Assembly (NCBI GenBank): GCA_965218945.1
Contig: OZ244718.1
Coordinates: forward strand, 806,001-870,000
Direction: 5' to 3'
DNA: 64,000 bases
Source of the DNA: DAOUJW01 sp965218945
GTDB lineage: Bacteria > Chloroflexota > Dehalococcoidia > Lucifugimonadales > UBA2985
Shown: one piece after another, positions 29,508 to 38,553 of the stretch
Numbering within the stretch: position 1 is the first letter of the stretch
How the letters are laid out: every line of letters begins with the position of its first letter
Position numbers and translations under genes: made by a program
Notes under the pieces: model-generated
Seen by the model: only the letters and a program-made list of their open reading frames with translations
Told to the model about the DNA's origin: nothing
Database searches by the model: none

Positions 29508-30028
29508 TACCGCAACCCCGCCACAAGCAATCCCAAGCGCAGACGCAGCGCGTCACTGTTAAGAACGGGCCGCCGCCACACCCAGTTGGCTACGGCCCAG
29601 CCCAGGGGGATGACTATGGAGTCTGTGGCGTCCAGGGGAGTCCGTCCCATCCCGCCGGACGCTAGTGCGATTCCGCGCAGTATCCAGTAGTGGACCGGTT
29701 CGAAGGTGTTGAATGCGGCGTAGAGCAGCGGCAGTCCAACGTAGGCCGTGACGAATGCCGCCCGCGCTGCTATGGAGTTGCCGCGGGTGAAGAGTGACAG
29801 GAGGAAGGCCAGCAGGGGCAGCGCAAACACCACCCATGCGAGGTCGCTGAGCTTGCCGGTGACCCACGCGTCCGGCCACATGGCCTTGAACAGCAGGTCG
29901 TTGAGGAGGAGAGTCGCCAGCGCGACTACTGTTACGGGGTGGGTGATTGCGGAGGCGCAGCGTTGACGGAAGCCGGTGTCCGTCCCCGGCGCCCACCAGG
30001 GTGCATGGTTGTCAGGCGGGCTGCGCAT
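29462..30028 (-). CDS. N-terminal part of the split membrane protein
   Basis: A 188-residue frame from ATG 30028. It contains hydrophobic helices and the block LLLNDLLFKAMWPDAWVTGKLSDLAWVVFALPLLAF, which resembles an uncharacterised membrane family carrying LND...K...TGKLSD. After RRPVLNSDALRLR the frame continues as an unconvincing basic tail (RYWPVWRHCHQ), whereas the alternative frame continues as a hydrophobic segment GIACGGVAVLASVASLPPEPDTG leading into the BNR domain. A -1 shift at the CCC of 29532-29534 would join the two. It follows the methyltransferase by only 2 bases, so it is probably co-transcribed. Confidence 0.6.
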   Translation of the reverse strand: MRSPPDNHAPWWAPGTDTGFRQRCASAITHPVTVVALATLLLNDLLFKAMWPDAWVTGKLSDLAWVVFALPLLAFLLSLFTRGNSIAARAAFVTAYVGLPLLYAAFNTFEPVHYWILRGIALASGGMGRTPLDATDSIVIPLGWAVANWVWRRPVLNSDALRLRLGLLVAGLRYWPVWRHCHQSQTPG

Positions 30029-30030
30029 GA

Positions 30031-30969
30031 CTACGCTCCGGCGGGGCCATCCTGACTGGACATGGCGCAGACGGCCTCCGTTCGCGACATTGCGGCCTCG
30101 CAGTACGCGGGATCAGTGTCGTAGCCCACGTAGGACCTTGTCAGCTGCATTGCGGCCACCGCCGTTGTGCCGCTGCCAATGAACGGGTCCAGCACCACGT
30201 CGCCTTCAAAGGTGTACAGCTGGATGAACCTGCGAGGCAGCTCCACCGGGAACGGGGCCGGGTGTCCCACCTTCCTGGCGGACTCCGCCGGAAAGGTCCA
30301 GACGCTCTTGGTGAACTCTAGGAACTCATCCCTGGATATTGTGCTGGGGCGCTTATCGGGATTCTTTCGGCTGAAGGTGTCCTTGGAGAAGACCAGGATG
30401 TACTCGTGGGTGTCGCGGAGGACGGGGTTCGCGGCCGACATCCAGCTGCCCCACGCCGTGGACGGGCTGGCGCTGGAGGACTTGTCCCAGATGACCTCGC
30501 CGCGCATGAGGAAGCCCAAATCAAGCATATCCTGGATCACATATATGTGCAGAGGGATGTAGGGCCTCCTGCCCAGGTTTGCTATGTTTATGCAGGCCCT
30601 GCCGCCGGGGACAAGCACCCGGTGCACCTCCGTCATAACCCTCTTGAGAAGCGACAGATAGTCTGCGAGTGACAGGTCTTCGTCGTACTCCTTGCCCACG
30701 TTGTAGGGCGGCGAAGTGACCATCAGGTGAACGCTGCAGTCCGGCAGCTCGTCCATGCTCTCGCTGCTCTTGCAGAAGATCCGGTTGACGACGTCGGGCG
30801 GAAGCGCGTTCTCGACGTATGGGACGTTCTTATCGGGTTGCAGGTCGGAGTAGAGGCGGCTGCCGTAGAAGGACGTGGAGTCGTGGCCGATGCGTCCCGG
30901 CGAGCCAAACGCGCTGGTTTCTGTATGTCTTCTCCTTCGCTTGGGTTCCTGTGGGCTAGATGAGGACAC
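30031..30969 (-). CDS. Site-specific DNA methyltransferase, beta class
   Basis: A SAM-dependent DNA amino-methyltransferase of about 312 residues. The catalytic motif IV is VTSPPYNVG, placed before the SAM motif VLDPFIGSGTTAVAAMQL, which defines the beta class. SPPY is most common in N4-cytosine enzymes, though N6-adenine is possible. The basic N-terminus KRRRRH may aid DNA binding. I prefer GTG at 30969 over TTG at 30975, because GGGAG sits at the right distance from it. No restriction endonuclease is adjacent, so it looks solitary. Confidence 0.85.
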   Translation of the reverse strand: MSSSSPQEPKRRRRHTETSAFGSPGRIGHDSTSFYGSRLYSDLQPDKNVPYVENALPPDVVNRIFCKSSESMDELPDCSVHLMVTSPPYNVGKEYDEDLSLADYLSLLKRVMTEVHRVLVPGGRACINIANLGRRPYIPLHIYVIQDMLDLGFLMRGEVIWDKSSSASPSTAWGSWMSAANPVLRDTHEYILVFSKDTFSRKNPDKRPSTISRDEFLEFTKSVWTFPAESARKVGHPAPFPVELPRRFIQLYTFEGDVVLDPFIGSGTTAVAAMQLTRSYVGYDTDPAYCEAAMSRTEAVCAMSSQDGPAGA

Positions 30970-31045
30970 GCTCAACTCCCGGGATTGGGTGTAGACCCGC
31001 TATGAGGACGTTTGCGAAACCCATCTGTCGGGCCATAAAGCACCT

Positions 31046-31171
31046 TCCCCCTTCAAGGGGAAGATTGAGATGGGGGGTGAATCGTGTGAGAGGACACACC
31101 GCAAATTGCCACCCATCCCCCTATCAAGTACGGCGCATACTCTGACCTTCCCCCGCAAGCGAGGGAAGGGA
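31046..31171. repeat. Dispersed C-run/G-run palindromic repeat
   Basis: CCTTCCCCCTTCAAGGGGAAG, GAGATGGGGGG and the opposing CCATCCCCC and CCTTCCCCCGCAAGCGAGGGAAGG form nested inverted repeats. The same CCTTCCCCC...GGGGGAAGG...GGGATGGGGG pattern recurs at 58253-58288. It lies between the methyltransferase and the Fe-S oxidoreductase genes. Confidence 0.6.
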
Positions 31172-31193
31172 CAAGAGGTTCTTCAGAGGTCCG

Positions 31194-33284
31194 CTATGAG
31201 CCTGACGACGGCTGGTCCGGGGTCGCCGACTCCACCAGGATTTCCAGCAGGTCTTTCACCTTCTTGGTGTCCTGGAGTCCCTTGGTCTGGATTCCCGCCT
31301 CAAGCTGCTGGATGCAGAATGGGCACGACACCCCCAGCGTCTCTGCGCCGGTCTCCAGGAAGTGGTCAGTCCTGATGTCGCTGACGCGCGTGCCGGTCTC
31401 GTCCATCCACATCCGACCGCCGCCGGCGCCGCAGCAGAAGCCGCGCTCCCGGCATCGCCAGCCCATCTCCATCACCTGTACGCCGGGTATCGCATTGGCA
31501 ATCTCGCGAGGCTCGTCGTAGATGCCGTTGTGCCGTCCCAGGTAGCAGGAGTCGTGGTAGGCCAGGGTCGTGTCGATGGTCTTCAGGGGCTTTATCCTGC
31601 CCTGCTGAATAAGCTCGTTGACGAACTGGGTGTAGTGCACCACCTCGTAGTTGCCCCCGAGCTGGGGGTACTCGTTCTTGATGCTGTTGAAGCAGTGTGG
31701 GCAGATGGTCACGATCTTCTTCACGTTGTAGCTGTCGAGGGTCTGGATGTTCTGCTCCGCCATTGTCAGGTACAGGTACTCGTTGCCCATGCGCCGCGCC
31801 GGGTCGCCCGTGCACTGCTCCTCCATGCCCAGAATGGCGAAGTTGACGCCGGCCAGCTTCAAGGTCGCGGCCATAGCCTTGGCCATCTTCTGGCTGCGCT
31901 CCTCCAGGGAGGGGGTGCATCCGACCCAGAACAGCACATCCACGTCGCTGTCCTCTGCCATAGTCTTAACGTCCAGCCCCTCGATCCAGTCGGTGCGGGT
32001 GGCCTGGGTGCCTCTCCAGGGATGGCCGCGCTGTTCCATGCTGAGGAGGGCGTTCATGGCTGTGTCCGGTAGGCTGGCCTGCTCCATCACGAGGTAGCGG
32101 CGCATGTCCACAATGCTGTCGATGTGCTCAATGAACACGGGGCACGCCTCCATGCAGGCGCGGCAGGTGGTGCAGGACCAGAGTACGTCCTCGCTGACGT
32201 GTTCCACCATCGACACCTCCGGCGCGGGCGCATCCGCGCCAACGCTCAGCAGGACGGGGGCGCGCTGCTCCATGTAGCCGCGCAGGTCCTGGATGATCTT
32301 GCGGGGCGAGAGTGGCTTGCCGCTGGCCCACGCGGGGCACTGGTCCTGGCAGCGGCCGCAGTTGGTGCAGGCGTCGAAGTCGATAAGCTGCTTCCAGGTG
32401 AAGTCCTTGATATCGCTGGCTCCGAAGCTTTCCGCCGTTTCAAAGTCCGGCATTGGCCTGAGCGCTCCCTTTGGTCGGTCGGAGCGCAGGAAGGCGTTGG
32501 CGGGTCCCATGATCATGTGCGTCAGCTTGTTGAAGGCGGCGGCCCCGTAGGCGAAGGACAGGGCCACAAAGGCGGCGTGGACCCACCACATGGCCCTGTG
32601 GATGAGCTCCATGTTGGATGGCGTGAGACCTATGCCGCTGAAGGTCTTGGCGAAAACCCAGCCTATGGGAGACCATATGGCGTCGCCGGGGGCGTATCTG
32701 ACGCTTTCCGGGTTGAGCTCAGTGGCGCCGAGTCGCAGTCCCTCGGCGGCAAAGCCGGTGATGATCAGCGCAGAGATGAGGCCCAGAATGATGGGGTCTT
32801 CAAGCAGGGTGTTCAGCCGCGGTGGCCTTATGACGTACCGGCGATAGAGAGCCAGGCCGACGCCAATGCTGGCAAGGCCTCCGCCGAACAGGTCCCAAAT
32901 CAACGACATTTCCACCCTGTAGTACCGGGTGATGAAGTTGTAGTGCAGCCATTCCTTGAGGTTGTCCTCTATGGCGGCGGTAGTGGTGGCTATGAGCAGG
33001 AAAACTGCGCCCCAGAACAGGCAGAAGTGCATAATGCCGGGATAGAGGTCCTTCTTGAGGAACCTCCGATGCATCAAGATATCTACCGAGGCAAGGGACA
33101 GGAACCGCTTCACTCTGGGCTGCCAGGGTCCCAGGTCGGGCATTGGCTTGCCCAGACTCCAGAAGCGAAAGCGCATGAAGAGCCCGTACGCAATGGATAT
33201 GCTGGCGACGGCCAGAACGGTGTAGACGAACGCCCCAAAGAGGGGGAAACCAATGTTCCAGAAGTCTTCTCTACCTGCTAGCAC
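31194..33284 (-). CDS. Membrane Fe-S oxidoreductase, HdrD/GlpC-like with NarI-like helices
   Basis: A protein of about 696 residues. The N-terminal third has about five membrane helices, resembling the cytochrome-b-like subunit of heterodisulfide or nitrate reductases. Two [4Fe-4S] motifs follow, CTNCGRCQDQCP and CTTCRACMEACP. Two CCG-type domains follow: VGCTPSLEER with EEQCTGDPARR, and HDSCYLGRHNG with RGFCCGAGGGRMW, ending CPFCIQQLE. It probably passes electrons between a soluble donor, such as an electron-transfer flavoprotein, and membrane quinone. GTG at 33284 follows AGGAGG with 5-base spacing and is better than the upstream GTG. No etf or acyl-CoA dehydrogenase gene is adjacent. Confidence 0.87.
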   Translation of the reverse strand: MLAGREDFWNIGFPLFGAFVYTVLAVASISIAYGLFMRFRFWSLGKPMPDLGPWQPRVKRFLSLASVDILMHRRFLKKDLYPGIMHFCLFWGAVFLLIATTTAAIEDNLKEWLHYNFITRYYRVEMSLIWDLFGGGLASIGVGLALYRRYVIRPPRLNTLLEDPIILGLISALIITGFAAEGLRLGATELNPESVRYAPGDAIWSPIGWVFAKTFSGIGLTPSNMELIHRAMWWVHAAFVALSFAYGAAAFNKLTHMIMGPANAFLRSDRPKGALRPMPDFETAESFGASDIKDFTWKQLIDFDACTNCGRCQDQCPAWASGKPLSPRKIIQDLRGYMEQRAPVLLSVGADAPAPEVSMVEHVSEDVLWSCTTCRACMEACPVFIEHIDSIVDMRRYLVMEQASLPDTAMNALLSMEQRGHPWRGTQATRTDWIEGLDVKTMAEDSDVDVLFWVGCTPSLEERSQKMAKAMAATLKLAGVNFAILGMEEQCTGDPARRMGNEYLYLTMAEQNIQTLDSYNVKKIVTICPHCFNSIKNEYPQLGGNYEVVHYTQFVNELIQQGRIKPLKTIDTTLAYHDSCYLGRHNGIYDEPREIANAIPGVQVMEMGWRCRERGFCCGAGGGRMWMDETGTRVSDIRTDHFLETGAETLGVSCPFCIQQLEAGIQTKGLQDTKKVKDLLEILVESATPDQPSSGS

Positions 33285-33522
33285 CTTTACCTCCTGCACT
33301 GAGGGCTGTCATCCGGTTAGCAGCCAGCCGAGAAAATTGCTTGAGCTAGTGTAACAGGTAACGCTCTTTACGCCAAGGGCTTGCGCTGACTTGGTCTGCA
33401 ACAAGCGTGTTGACAGTCCGTTGGCATAGATGTAATCTTGATTTGTAAGTGCGGAGTGCCCGGGTAACGTCGTCCCGCTTAAGGGATGGACGCCGGTCAT
33501 AGCCGCACTCTCCTTTTTGACC

Positions 33523-34338
33523 TCACCATTCTCGCTTCCACACCGTAAAAACGGATGGTGTATCCCAACGCTTGAAGGATTGGCCTTTCCGCAAGAAGGC
33601 TTCTCCTTGCCTCATTCCCAGCTTACTCTTCAGGAAATTCACAAGTTGAAGTTTCTCTTGTGCCCTCCTTGACGTGGGTTCAAAGTAGCCCATTTGCGAC
33701 TTGAAGTCGAACTGCACACATCCCAGCAGCAGATCTACAAGCTGCAGGTAGATAGACATATCGGAAGTGGCCCTCAAACACCCCTTCACTGAGCTTATGG
33801 AACACAGGACCTCTTCCAGATAAATACTAGATCTGTTGGGCTTGCCCTGCAGATCCACGATTGCGAACACGTCTCTCGTCAACCTCTCCGCCAGGAGTTC
33901 TCTGGCAAAATTGGTGTATGCTTCCCACGCGTCGTTGTTCCAATCCCCTAAGCTGGCATTGCTGTCTCGCCTGTCCATTATCAGGGAATGAAACTCCAGA
34001 CCCGGAAACAGGGAGTACAGATTGAGAATATCGATGTATTGTTGGATGTTAAATCTGGAAACATCAACGAATTTATACTCATGATGGCTCGTTGACCACA
34101 TTAGGCGATCAATTTCTTCCAACGTTGTTAGTGACGTGTCCTGAGATTGAATTCTTCTTCTGATCTCGTTGCGTCCCTTTGCCCTTTCTTGAATGAAGTT
34201 GAAATGGAGGCGATAGAAGCTATCAGTAATCCCCTGGGTTTCGGAGACCACTAACACCCCGATGCCGTAGATTGGCTGTTCCTTGACCGTGCCGGATAGA
34301 ACGCCAGTCTCATCTATAAATGCAGGACACACTTCCAT
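33523..34338 (-). CDS. DUF3800 domain protein
   Basis: A 271-residue protein with DUF3800 marks: AFIDETGVLSG near the N-terminus, MDRRDSNASLGDW in the middle and QLVDLLLGCVQFDF near the C-terminus. The family has an RNase H-like acidic core and is frequent in mobile and defence-rich regions, function unknown. ATG at 34338 places the FIDETG strand at the N-terminus as in relatives; an upstream ATG (34503) would add 55 atypical residues. Base composition is visibly lower in G+C than the flanking Fe-S oxidoreductase and sucC, suggesting acquisition. It stands alone. Confidence 0.75.
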   Translation of the reverse strand: MEVCPAFIDETGVLSGTVKEQPIYGIGVLVVSETQGITDSFYRLHFNFIQERAKGRNEIRRRIQSQDTSLTTLEEIDRLMWSTSHHEYKFVDVSRFNIQQYIDILNLYSLFPGLEFHSLIMDRRDSNASLGDWNNDAWEAYTNFARELLAERLTRDVFAIVDLQGKPNRSSIYLEEVLCSISSVKGCLRATSDMSIYLQLVDLLLGCVQFDFKSQMGYFEPTSRRAQEKLQLVNFLKSKLGMRQGEAFLRKGQSFKRWDTPSVFTVWKREW

Positions 34339-34546
34339 GAATAGAGCATATGTTGTAAATCTAGCCGATGTCAATGAAGTTAGTCCAGTGATTCCATACA
34401 ATCTTGAGGACAGGCCGTTCTGCAACTGTCTCCGCTCCCTTTGCGCTGGACACCAGTGACCGGTTACGGCTATGATGATGGACAGAGGCCGAAGGGTGCG
34501 CACGACCCATCCGGGCCTTGGAATCTATCAGACCAGGGAGAAGCTT

Positions 34547-35710
34547 ATGAAAATCCACGAGTATCAGGCCAAGGCGGTACTCTCTGAATTCGGGATACCT
34601 GTGCCCAAGGGAGGGGTGGCCTCCACCCCCCAGGAGGCCGGCCGGATAGCCGGAGAGATGGGCGAAAAGGCGGTGGTGAAGGCGCAAGTCCACGCTGGCG
34701 GAAGAGGACTTGCGGGAGGCGTGAAGGTGGTCGGTTCGCCCCAGGAGGCCGAGGAAGTTGCCCAAGGGTTGCTGGGCAAGAGACTGGTCACTCATCAGAC
34801 GGGCCCGGAGGGAGTCCCCGTGAACCAGGTAATGGTGGAAGAGCCGGCCCAGATTTCCAAGGAGTTCTACCTTGCTGTGGTGATCGACAGCGCGTCCCGC
34901 GGACCTGTGATCATGGCCAGCGAGGCAGGCGGCATGGACATCGAAGAGGTGGCGGCCACCGCGCCTGAGAAGATTCTGCGGGCCAACGTGGACATGGTGG
35001 TAGGGCTTCAGCCGCACCAGTGTCGCTACCTTGCCTATGGAATAGGCCTTCCGGGCGAACTCATACGTCCGGCGGCGGCCCTCATCGCCAACCTCTATAG
35101 ACTATTTGAGGCCAAGGACTGCTCCCTGGCGGAGATCAACCCGCTGGCCCTCACCGAGGACGGGCAATTGCTGGCCCTGGACGCCAAGCTCGACTTCGAG
35201 GATGACGCCCTGTCTCGCCATGCCGACGTTCAGGCTCTGAGGGACATGGACCAGGAGGACCCCCTGGAGCTGGAGGCCAGCAAGTTCGATATCTCCTATG
35301 TGAAGCTGGACGGCGACGTGGGGTGCATGGTCAACGGAGCGGGGTTGGCCATGGCCACAATGGACTCCATCACCATGGCTGAGGCAATGCCGGCCAACTT
35401 CCTGGACGTGGGCGGCGGCGCCAGCGAGGAGCAGGTGGCCCAGGCCTTCAGGCTTCTGCTGTCCGACCCCCAGGTGAAGCGCATTCTGGTGAACGTATTT
35501 GGCGGTATACTCCGTTGCGACGTGGCGGCCAGGGGCATAGTCCAAGCCGCCGAGGAGACGGAAGCCCACGTCCCCATCGTGGTGAGGATGCTGGGAACCA
35601 ACGCCGATGAGGGCAAGGAGATCCTGGCCGAGTCGGGCCTGACGATAACCCTGGCAAATGACATGAACGAGGCTGCCGCCGCCATCAAGAGCGCCGCGTC
35701 CAGCCCCTAG
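34547..35710 (+). CDS. sucC: Succinyl-CoA synthetase beta subunit
   Basis: The ATP-grasp subunit of the TCA-cycle enzyme that makes ATP or GTP from succinyl-CoA. It has 388 residues from the ATG at 34547, which follows GGGAG and begins KIHEYQAKAVLSEFGIPVP. KAQVHAGGRGLAGGVK is the ATP-grasp loop, INPLALTEDG lies in the metal site, and VNVFGGILRCDVAARG is the power-helix region. sucD follows after 31 bases. The residues that set ATP versus GTP preference were not decided. Confidence 0.96.
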   Translation: MKIHEYQAKAVLSEFGIPVPKGGVASTPQEAGRIAGEMGEKAVVKAQVHAGGRGLAGGVKVVGSPQEAEEVAQGLLGKRLVTHQTGPEGVPVNQVMVEEPAQISKEFYLAVVIDSASRGPVIMASEAGGMDIEEVAATAPEKILRANVDMVVGLQPHQCRYLAYGIGLPGELIRPAAALIANLYRLFEAKDCSLAEINPLALTEDGQLLALDAKLDFEDDALSRHADVQALRDMDQEDPLELEASKFDISYVKLDGDVGCMVNGAGLAMATMDSITMAEAMPANFLDVGGGASEEQVAQAFRLLLSDPQVKRILVNVFGGILRCDVAARGIVQAAEETEAHVPIVVRMLGTNADEGKEILAESGLTITLANDMNEAAAAIKSAASSP

Positions 35711-35741
35711 CAATTACCCCAGTGTCAACAAGGAGGTCCCA

Positions 35742-36620
35742 GTGAGCATTCTGGTCGATGAGAACACCCGCCTTCTGGTACAGGGAATTACCGGCAGGGA
35801 GGGAACCTTCCACGCCCTCCGCTGCATGGAGTACGGGACCAACCTGGTGGCCGGAGTGACCCCCGGCAGGGGTGGTACGACGTGGGAGGAGAAGGCTCCA
35901 GTTTTCAACTCCATCAGCGAGGCCGTGGCGGAGACCGGGGCAAACGTGGGCCTAATCTTCGTTCCCGCAGCCTTTGCAGTGGACGCCATTCTTGAGTCCG
36001 CCGATGCCGGCGTGCCCCTAGTCGCTTGCATCACGGAGGGCATCCCGGTAATGGACATGGTGCGGGTGGGGAAGTACCTGGAGGACAAGCCCACCACGCT
36101 GATAGGCCCCAACTGCCCGGGCCTTATCTCGCCGGGTGGCAAGGCCAAAGTGGGCATCATGCCGGGCAACATCCATATGCCGGGCAGGGTGGGCGTCATA
36201 TCCCGCAGCGGCACACTTACCTACGAGGCCGTCAACCAGCTCACGGCCCTGGGAATAGGGCAGTCCAGTTGTGTGGGCATAGGGGGCGACCCCATTGTCG
36301 GCACGTCCTTTGTGGACCTGCTGGAGCTCTTCCAGAACGACCCTGACACGGACGCGGTGGTTCTCATCGGAGAGATAGGTGGAACCAAGGAGCAGGAGGC
36401 GGCTGAGTACATCCGCGACCACTTCACCAAGCCCGTCGTTGCCCTGATTGTGGGCACCACGGCTCCACCGGGAAAGCGCATGGGACACGCTGGGGCAATA
36501 ATTACCGGCAGCGCAGCCCGCGCCGAGGAGAAGGTGAAGGCGCTGCAGGAGGCCGGAGCGCATATAGCTCCCTCGCCCGCGGATATGGGCGTTACGATGA
36601 AGGCTACCTTGGGGCTGTAA
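35742..36620 (+). CDS. sucD: Succinyl-CoA synthetase alpha subunit
   Basis: Binds CoA and carries the phosphohistidine. The 292-residue protein has the Rossmann segment VQGITGREGTFHALRCMEYG, PNCPGLISPGGKAKVGIMPG, and the active-site histidine in KRMGHAGAIITGSAARAEEK. The GTG start at 35742 is backed by a strong AGGAGGT at 35731. It forms an operon with sucC. Confidence 0.96.
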   Translation: MSILVDENTRLLVQGITGREGTFHALRCMEYGTNLVAGVTPGRGGTTWEEKAPVFNSISEAVAETGANVGLIFVPAAFAVDAILESADAGVPLVACITEGIPVMDMVRVGKYLEDKPTTLIGPNCPGLISPGGKAKVGIMPGNIHMPGRVGVISRSGTLTYEAVNQLTALGIGQSSCVGIGGDPIVGTSFVDLLELFQNDPDTDAVVLIGEIGGTKEQEAAEYIRDHFTKPVVALIVGTTAPPGKRMGHAGAIITGSAARAEEKVKALQEAGAHIAPSPADMGVTMKATLGL

Positions 36621-36635
36621 GAACGCGTCTGTCCG

Positions 36636-36688
36636 TCATTCCTGCGGAGGCATGTCCCGTACTCTGATACGGGACAGGAATCCAGGGC
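36636..36688. repeat. Dispersed palindromic repeat after sucD
   Basis: GTCATTCCTGCGGAGGCATG and a CCCGTACTCTGATACGGG palindrome, then CAGGAATCCAGGG. The same parts occur in other order at 14377-14461, near 16617 and at 63781-63893. Confidence 0.6.
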
Positions 36689-36745
36689 ATATGCAGGCGC
36701 ACGTAGCCGATTAGCGTTCCTCCGCGTTCAACATTAAACAATGGT

Positions 36746-38498
36746 GTAGGGGCGGTTCGCGGAGCCTGTCCCAGAATGATGAATTGGTGACTATTGGTGA
36801 GTCGGTCGTGCCAAGTCCGAGTCTGTTGTCACAGTCGGAGCGATGTCTTGACCGTCATTCGATCTTGCAGGCGGCGCGGATTAGGAGACATGGTTGGTTA
36901 GGCCGTCGTCGGTCACCCCCTCATGGCCCTGCTATCGCCGCCTGCGCCCATCTCTGGTTCCACCTGGGTCTGCCCCGGTCGCGCCATACGCGCCACAGGG
37001 TGCGCAGGTTGAAGCTCGTGGCCAACAAGACCCATTCGGCCGACACATTGACAATGCCACGGAGCAAGAACCGCCGAGCGCCCTGTTGCTCTTTGAGGAT
37101 CCCAAAAGCCGGTTCTGGCAGTTGCTTACGCTGCTTGTACGCCTCTTTGGCCTCCTCAGTAGACATCCATACCCGATGACGACGCAGGACAGCTTCGTGA
37201 GGACCTACCTCCAGCCCACGCCCATGACGCCCATCCTTGGTGCAGACCCCGAAGGCCGGACACACCTGGCAGACGGCTCCGGAGGCTCGGTACAGACGCA
37301 TGAGCGTTCCCCTGGTACGCTTGAGTCGGGTGAAGCGCAGTATCTGGCCCATGGGACAGGTGTAGCTATCCATCTGCTCATCGTAGCAAAAACGGTCCTT
37401 GTGGTAGGGGTGTTCAAGGGCCTTGTGCTGCGACTCCGGCATGATCACCTGTTGTTCCCGTTGGGCGCACGACTCCAGGTTGGCGCCGGAGTGATAGCCC
37501 GCATCGGCCAGCGTTGCCTCCGCCCTGTCTCCAATCATCTCCTCGGCTTGCTCCAGCATTGGAGTCAACTGACCACTGTCGTTGGCCTCACACACCACCT
37601 CCGCTGCGGTGATGACTAGCCCCGTGCCTTCGCCGGCGCCCGGCTCCAGTGGCGAGACCATCGCTTGGGCATTGTAAGCAGCCACGATGCCTCCACCAGC
37701 CTTCATCAGACTCGCATCACCATCGGTAAGATTGATACGTTGCTGTCCCTCTTCACCTGCAAGTTGTTCCATTGCCTGCTGCACCTGTTCTCTCAGCGCC
37801 TTGTTCTTGGCAAGCTCCTCCGGCAGACGCACAGAGACAGCGTCTTCCCCAGCCTCGTTCTGCGCCTCAAGATCACTGATCGCCGCGTCCACCCGCTTCA
37901 GCAACCGTTGCAACCCTTCAGCATCAAAGCTCCTATCCTTCGCTGCATTGGCAGCTATCTTCGTCCCATCCACAGCCTGCACCGCCAACTCCACCAAGCC
38001 CATGGCCACCATCGTGCGCACCGTTCGCTTAAAGAGCCTTCTCATCGCTCCACGATGGTCTCTGTAGAACCGCCACAGGGTATTGTGGTCCGGGTGCTGC
38101 CAAGCTGTCAGCCAAAGGTACGGTATCTGGTCTCGGCAGGCCGCCTCCAGCTTGCGGCACGAGCGCACGCCGGTCATGAACCCATACAACCACACGCTCA
38201 GCAGCCCGCGAGGATGGTACGATGGCGCTCCCAATGCCTCACCATCTATCTCAACTCCCAACTCAGACCATCCCGAACGCTCCAAAGCGTCCACAAACTC
38301 CGCCACAAACCGCACCGGATGGTCTTCGGGCACAACTTCCTCCAGTGTAGGAGGAAACAACCACGGCTGCTCTCGGTTCAGTGGGCGACGCGGCATTGAA
38401 CTCTCCATCAATCAATTCTTGGCCACAATTCTAACCCGTTTCACCCACATCCGAAAATACACACCCTTTATGAGACAGGCTCCGCGAACCGCCCCTAC
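36746..38498. mobile_element. Complete IS1182-type insertion sequence
   Basis: A 1,753-bp element bounded by perfect 25-bp terminal inverted repeats (36746-36770 and 38474-38498, each beginning GTAGGGGCGG when read inward). It contains one intact transposase gene on the minus strand. The flanks show a possible 3-bp direct repeat GGT on each side. It lies between sucD and an SDR gene and interrupts no recognisable reading frame. Confidence 0.88.
36921..38411 (-). CDS. IS1182-family DDE transposase
   Basis: A full-length transposase of 496 residues. The N-terminal domain PEDHPVRFVAEFVDALE and YHPRGLLSVWLYGFMTG is typical of the family. The DDE core has VDGTKIAANAAKDRS, DGDASLMKAGGGIVAAYNAQ, LADAGYHSG and PEPAFGILKEQQG (glutamate). 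A cysteine-containing insertion CPMGQIL...CQVCPAFGVC precedes the last acid. No frameshift is visible, so the element may be active. It begins about 60 bases inside the right inverted repeat; about 150 bases separate its stop from the left one. Confidence 0.93.
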   Translation of the reverse strand: MMESSMPRRPLNREQPWLFPPTLEEVVPEDHPVRFVAEFVDALERSGWSELGVEIDGEALGAPSYHPRGLLSVWLYGFMTGVRSCRKLEAACRDQIPYLWLTAWQHPDHNTLWRFYRDHRGAMRRLFKRTVRTMVAMGLVELAVQAVDGTKIAANAAKDRSFDAEGLQRLLKRVDAAISDLEAQNEAGEDAVSVRLPEELAKNKALREQVQQAMEQLAGEEGQQRINLTDGDASLMKAGGGIVAAYNAQAMVSPLEPGAGEGTGLVITAAEVVCEANDSGQLTPMLEQAEEMIGDRAEATLADAGYHSGANLESCAQREQQVIMPESQHKALEHPYHKDRFCYDEQMDSYTCPMGQILRFTRLKRTRGTLMRLYRASGAVCQVCPAFGVCTKDGRHGRGLEVGPHEAVLRRHRVWMSTEEAKEAYKQRKQLPEPAFGILKEQQGARRFLLRGIVNVSAEWVLLATSFNLRTLWRVWRDRGRPRWNQRWAQAAIAGP

Positions 38499-38553
38499 GG
38501 TTATTACCACCGCGCCGCACACATCTTGAACGTGGTTGGTAAACTATTCCGCC

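Noticed and set aside
32124..33281. Long open frame opposite the Fe-S oxidoreductase gene
   Set aside because: The sense strand encodes clear Fe-S motifs; the antisense product has no recognisable features.
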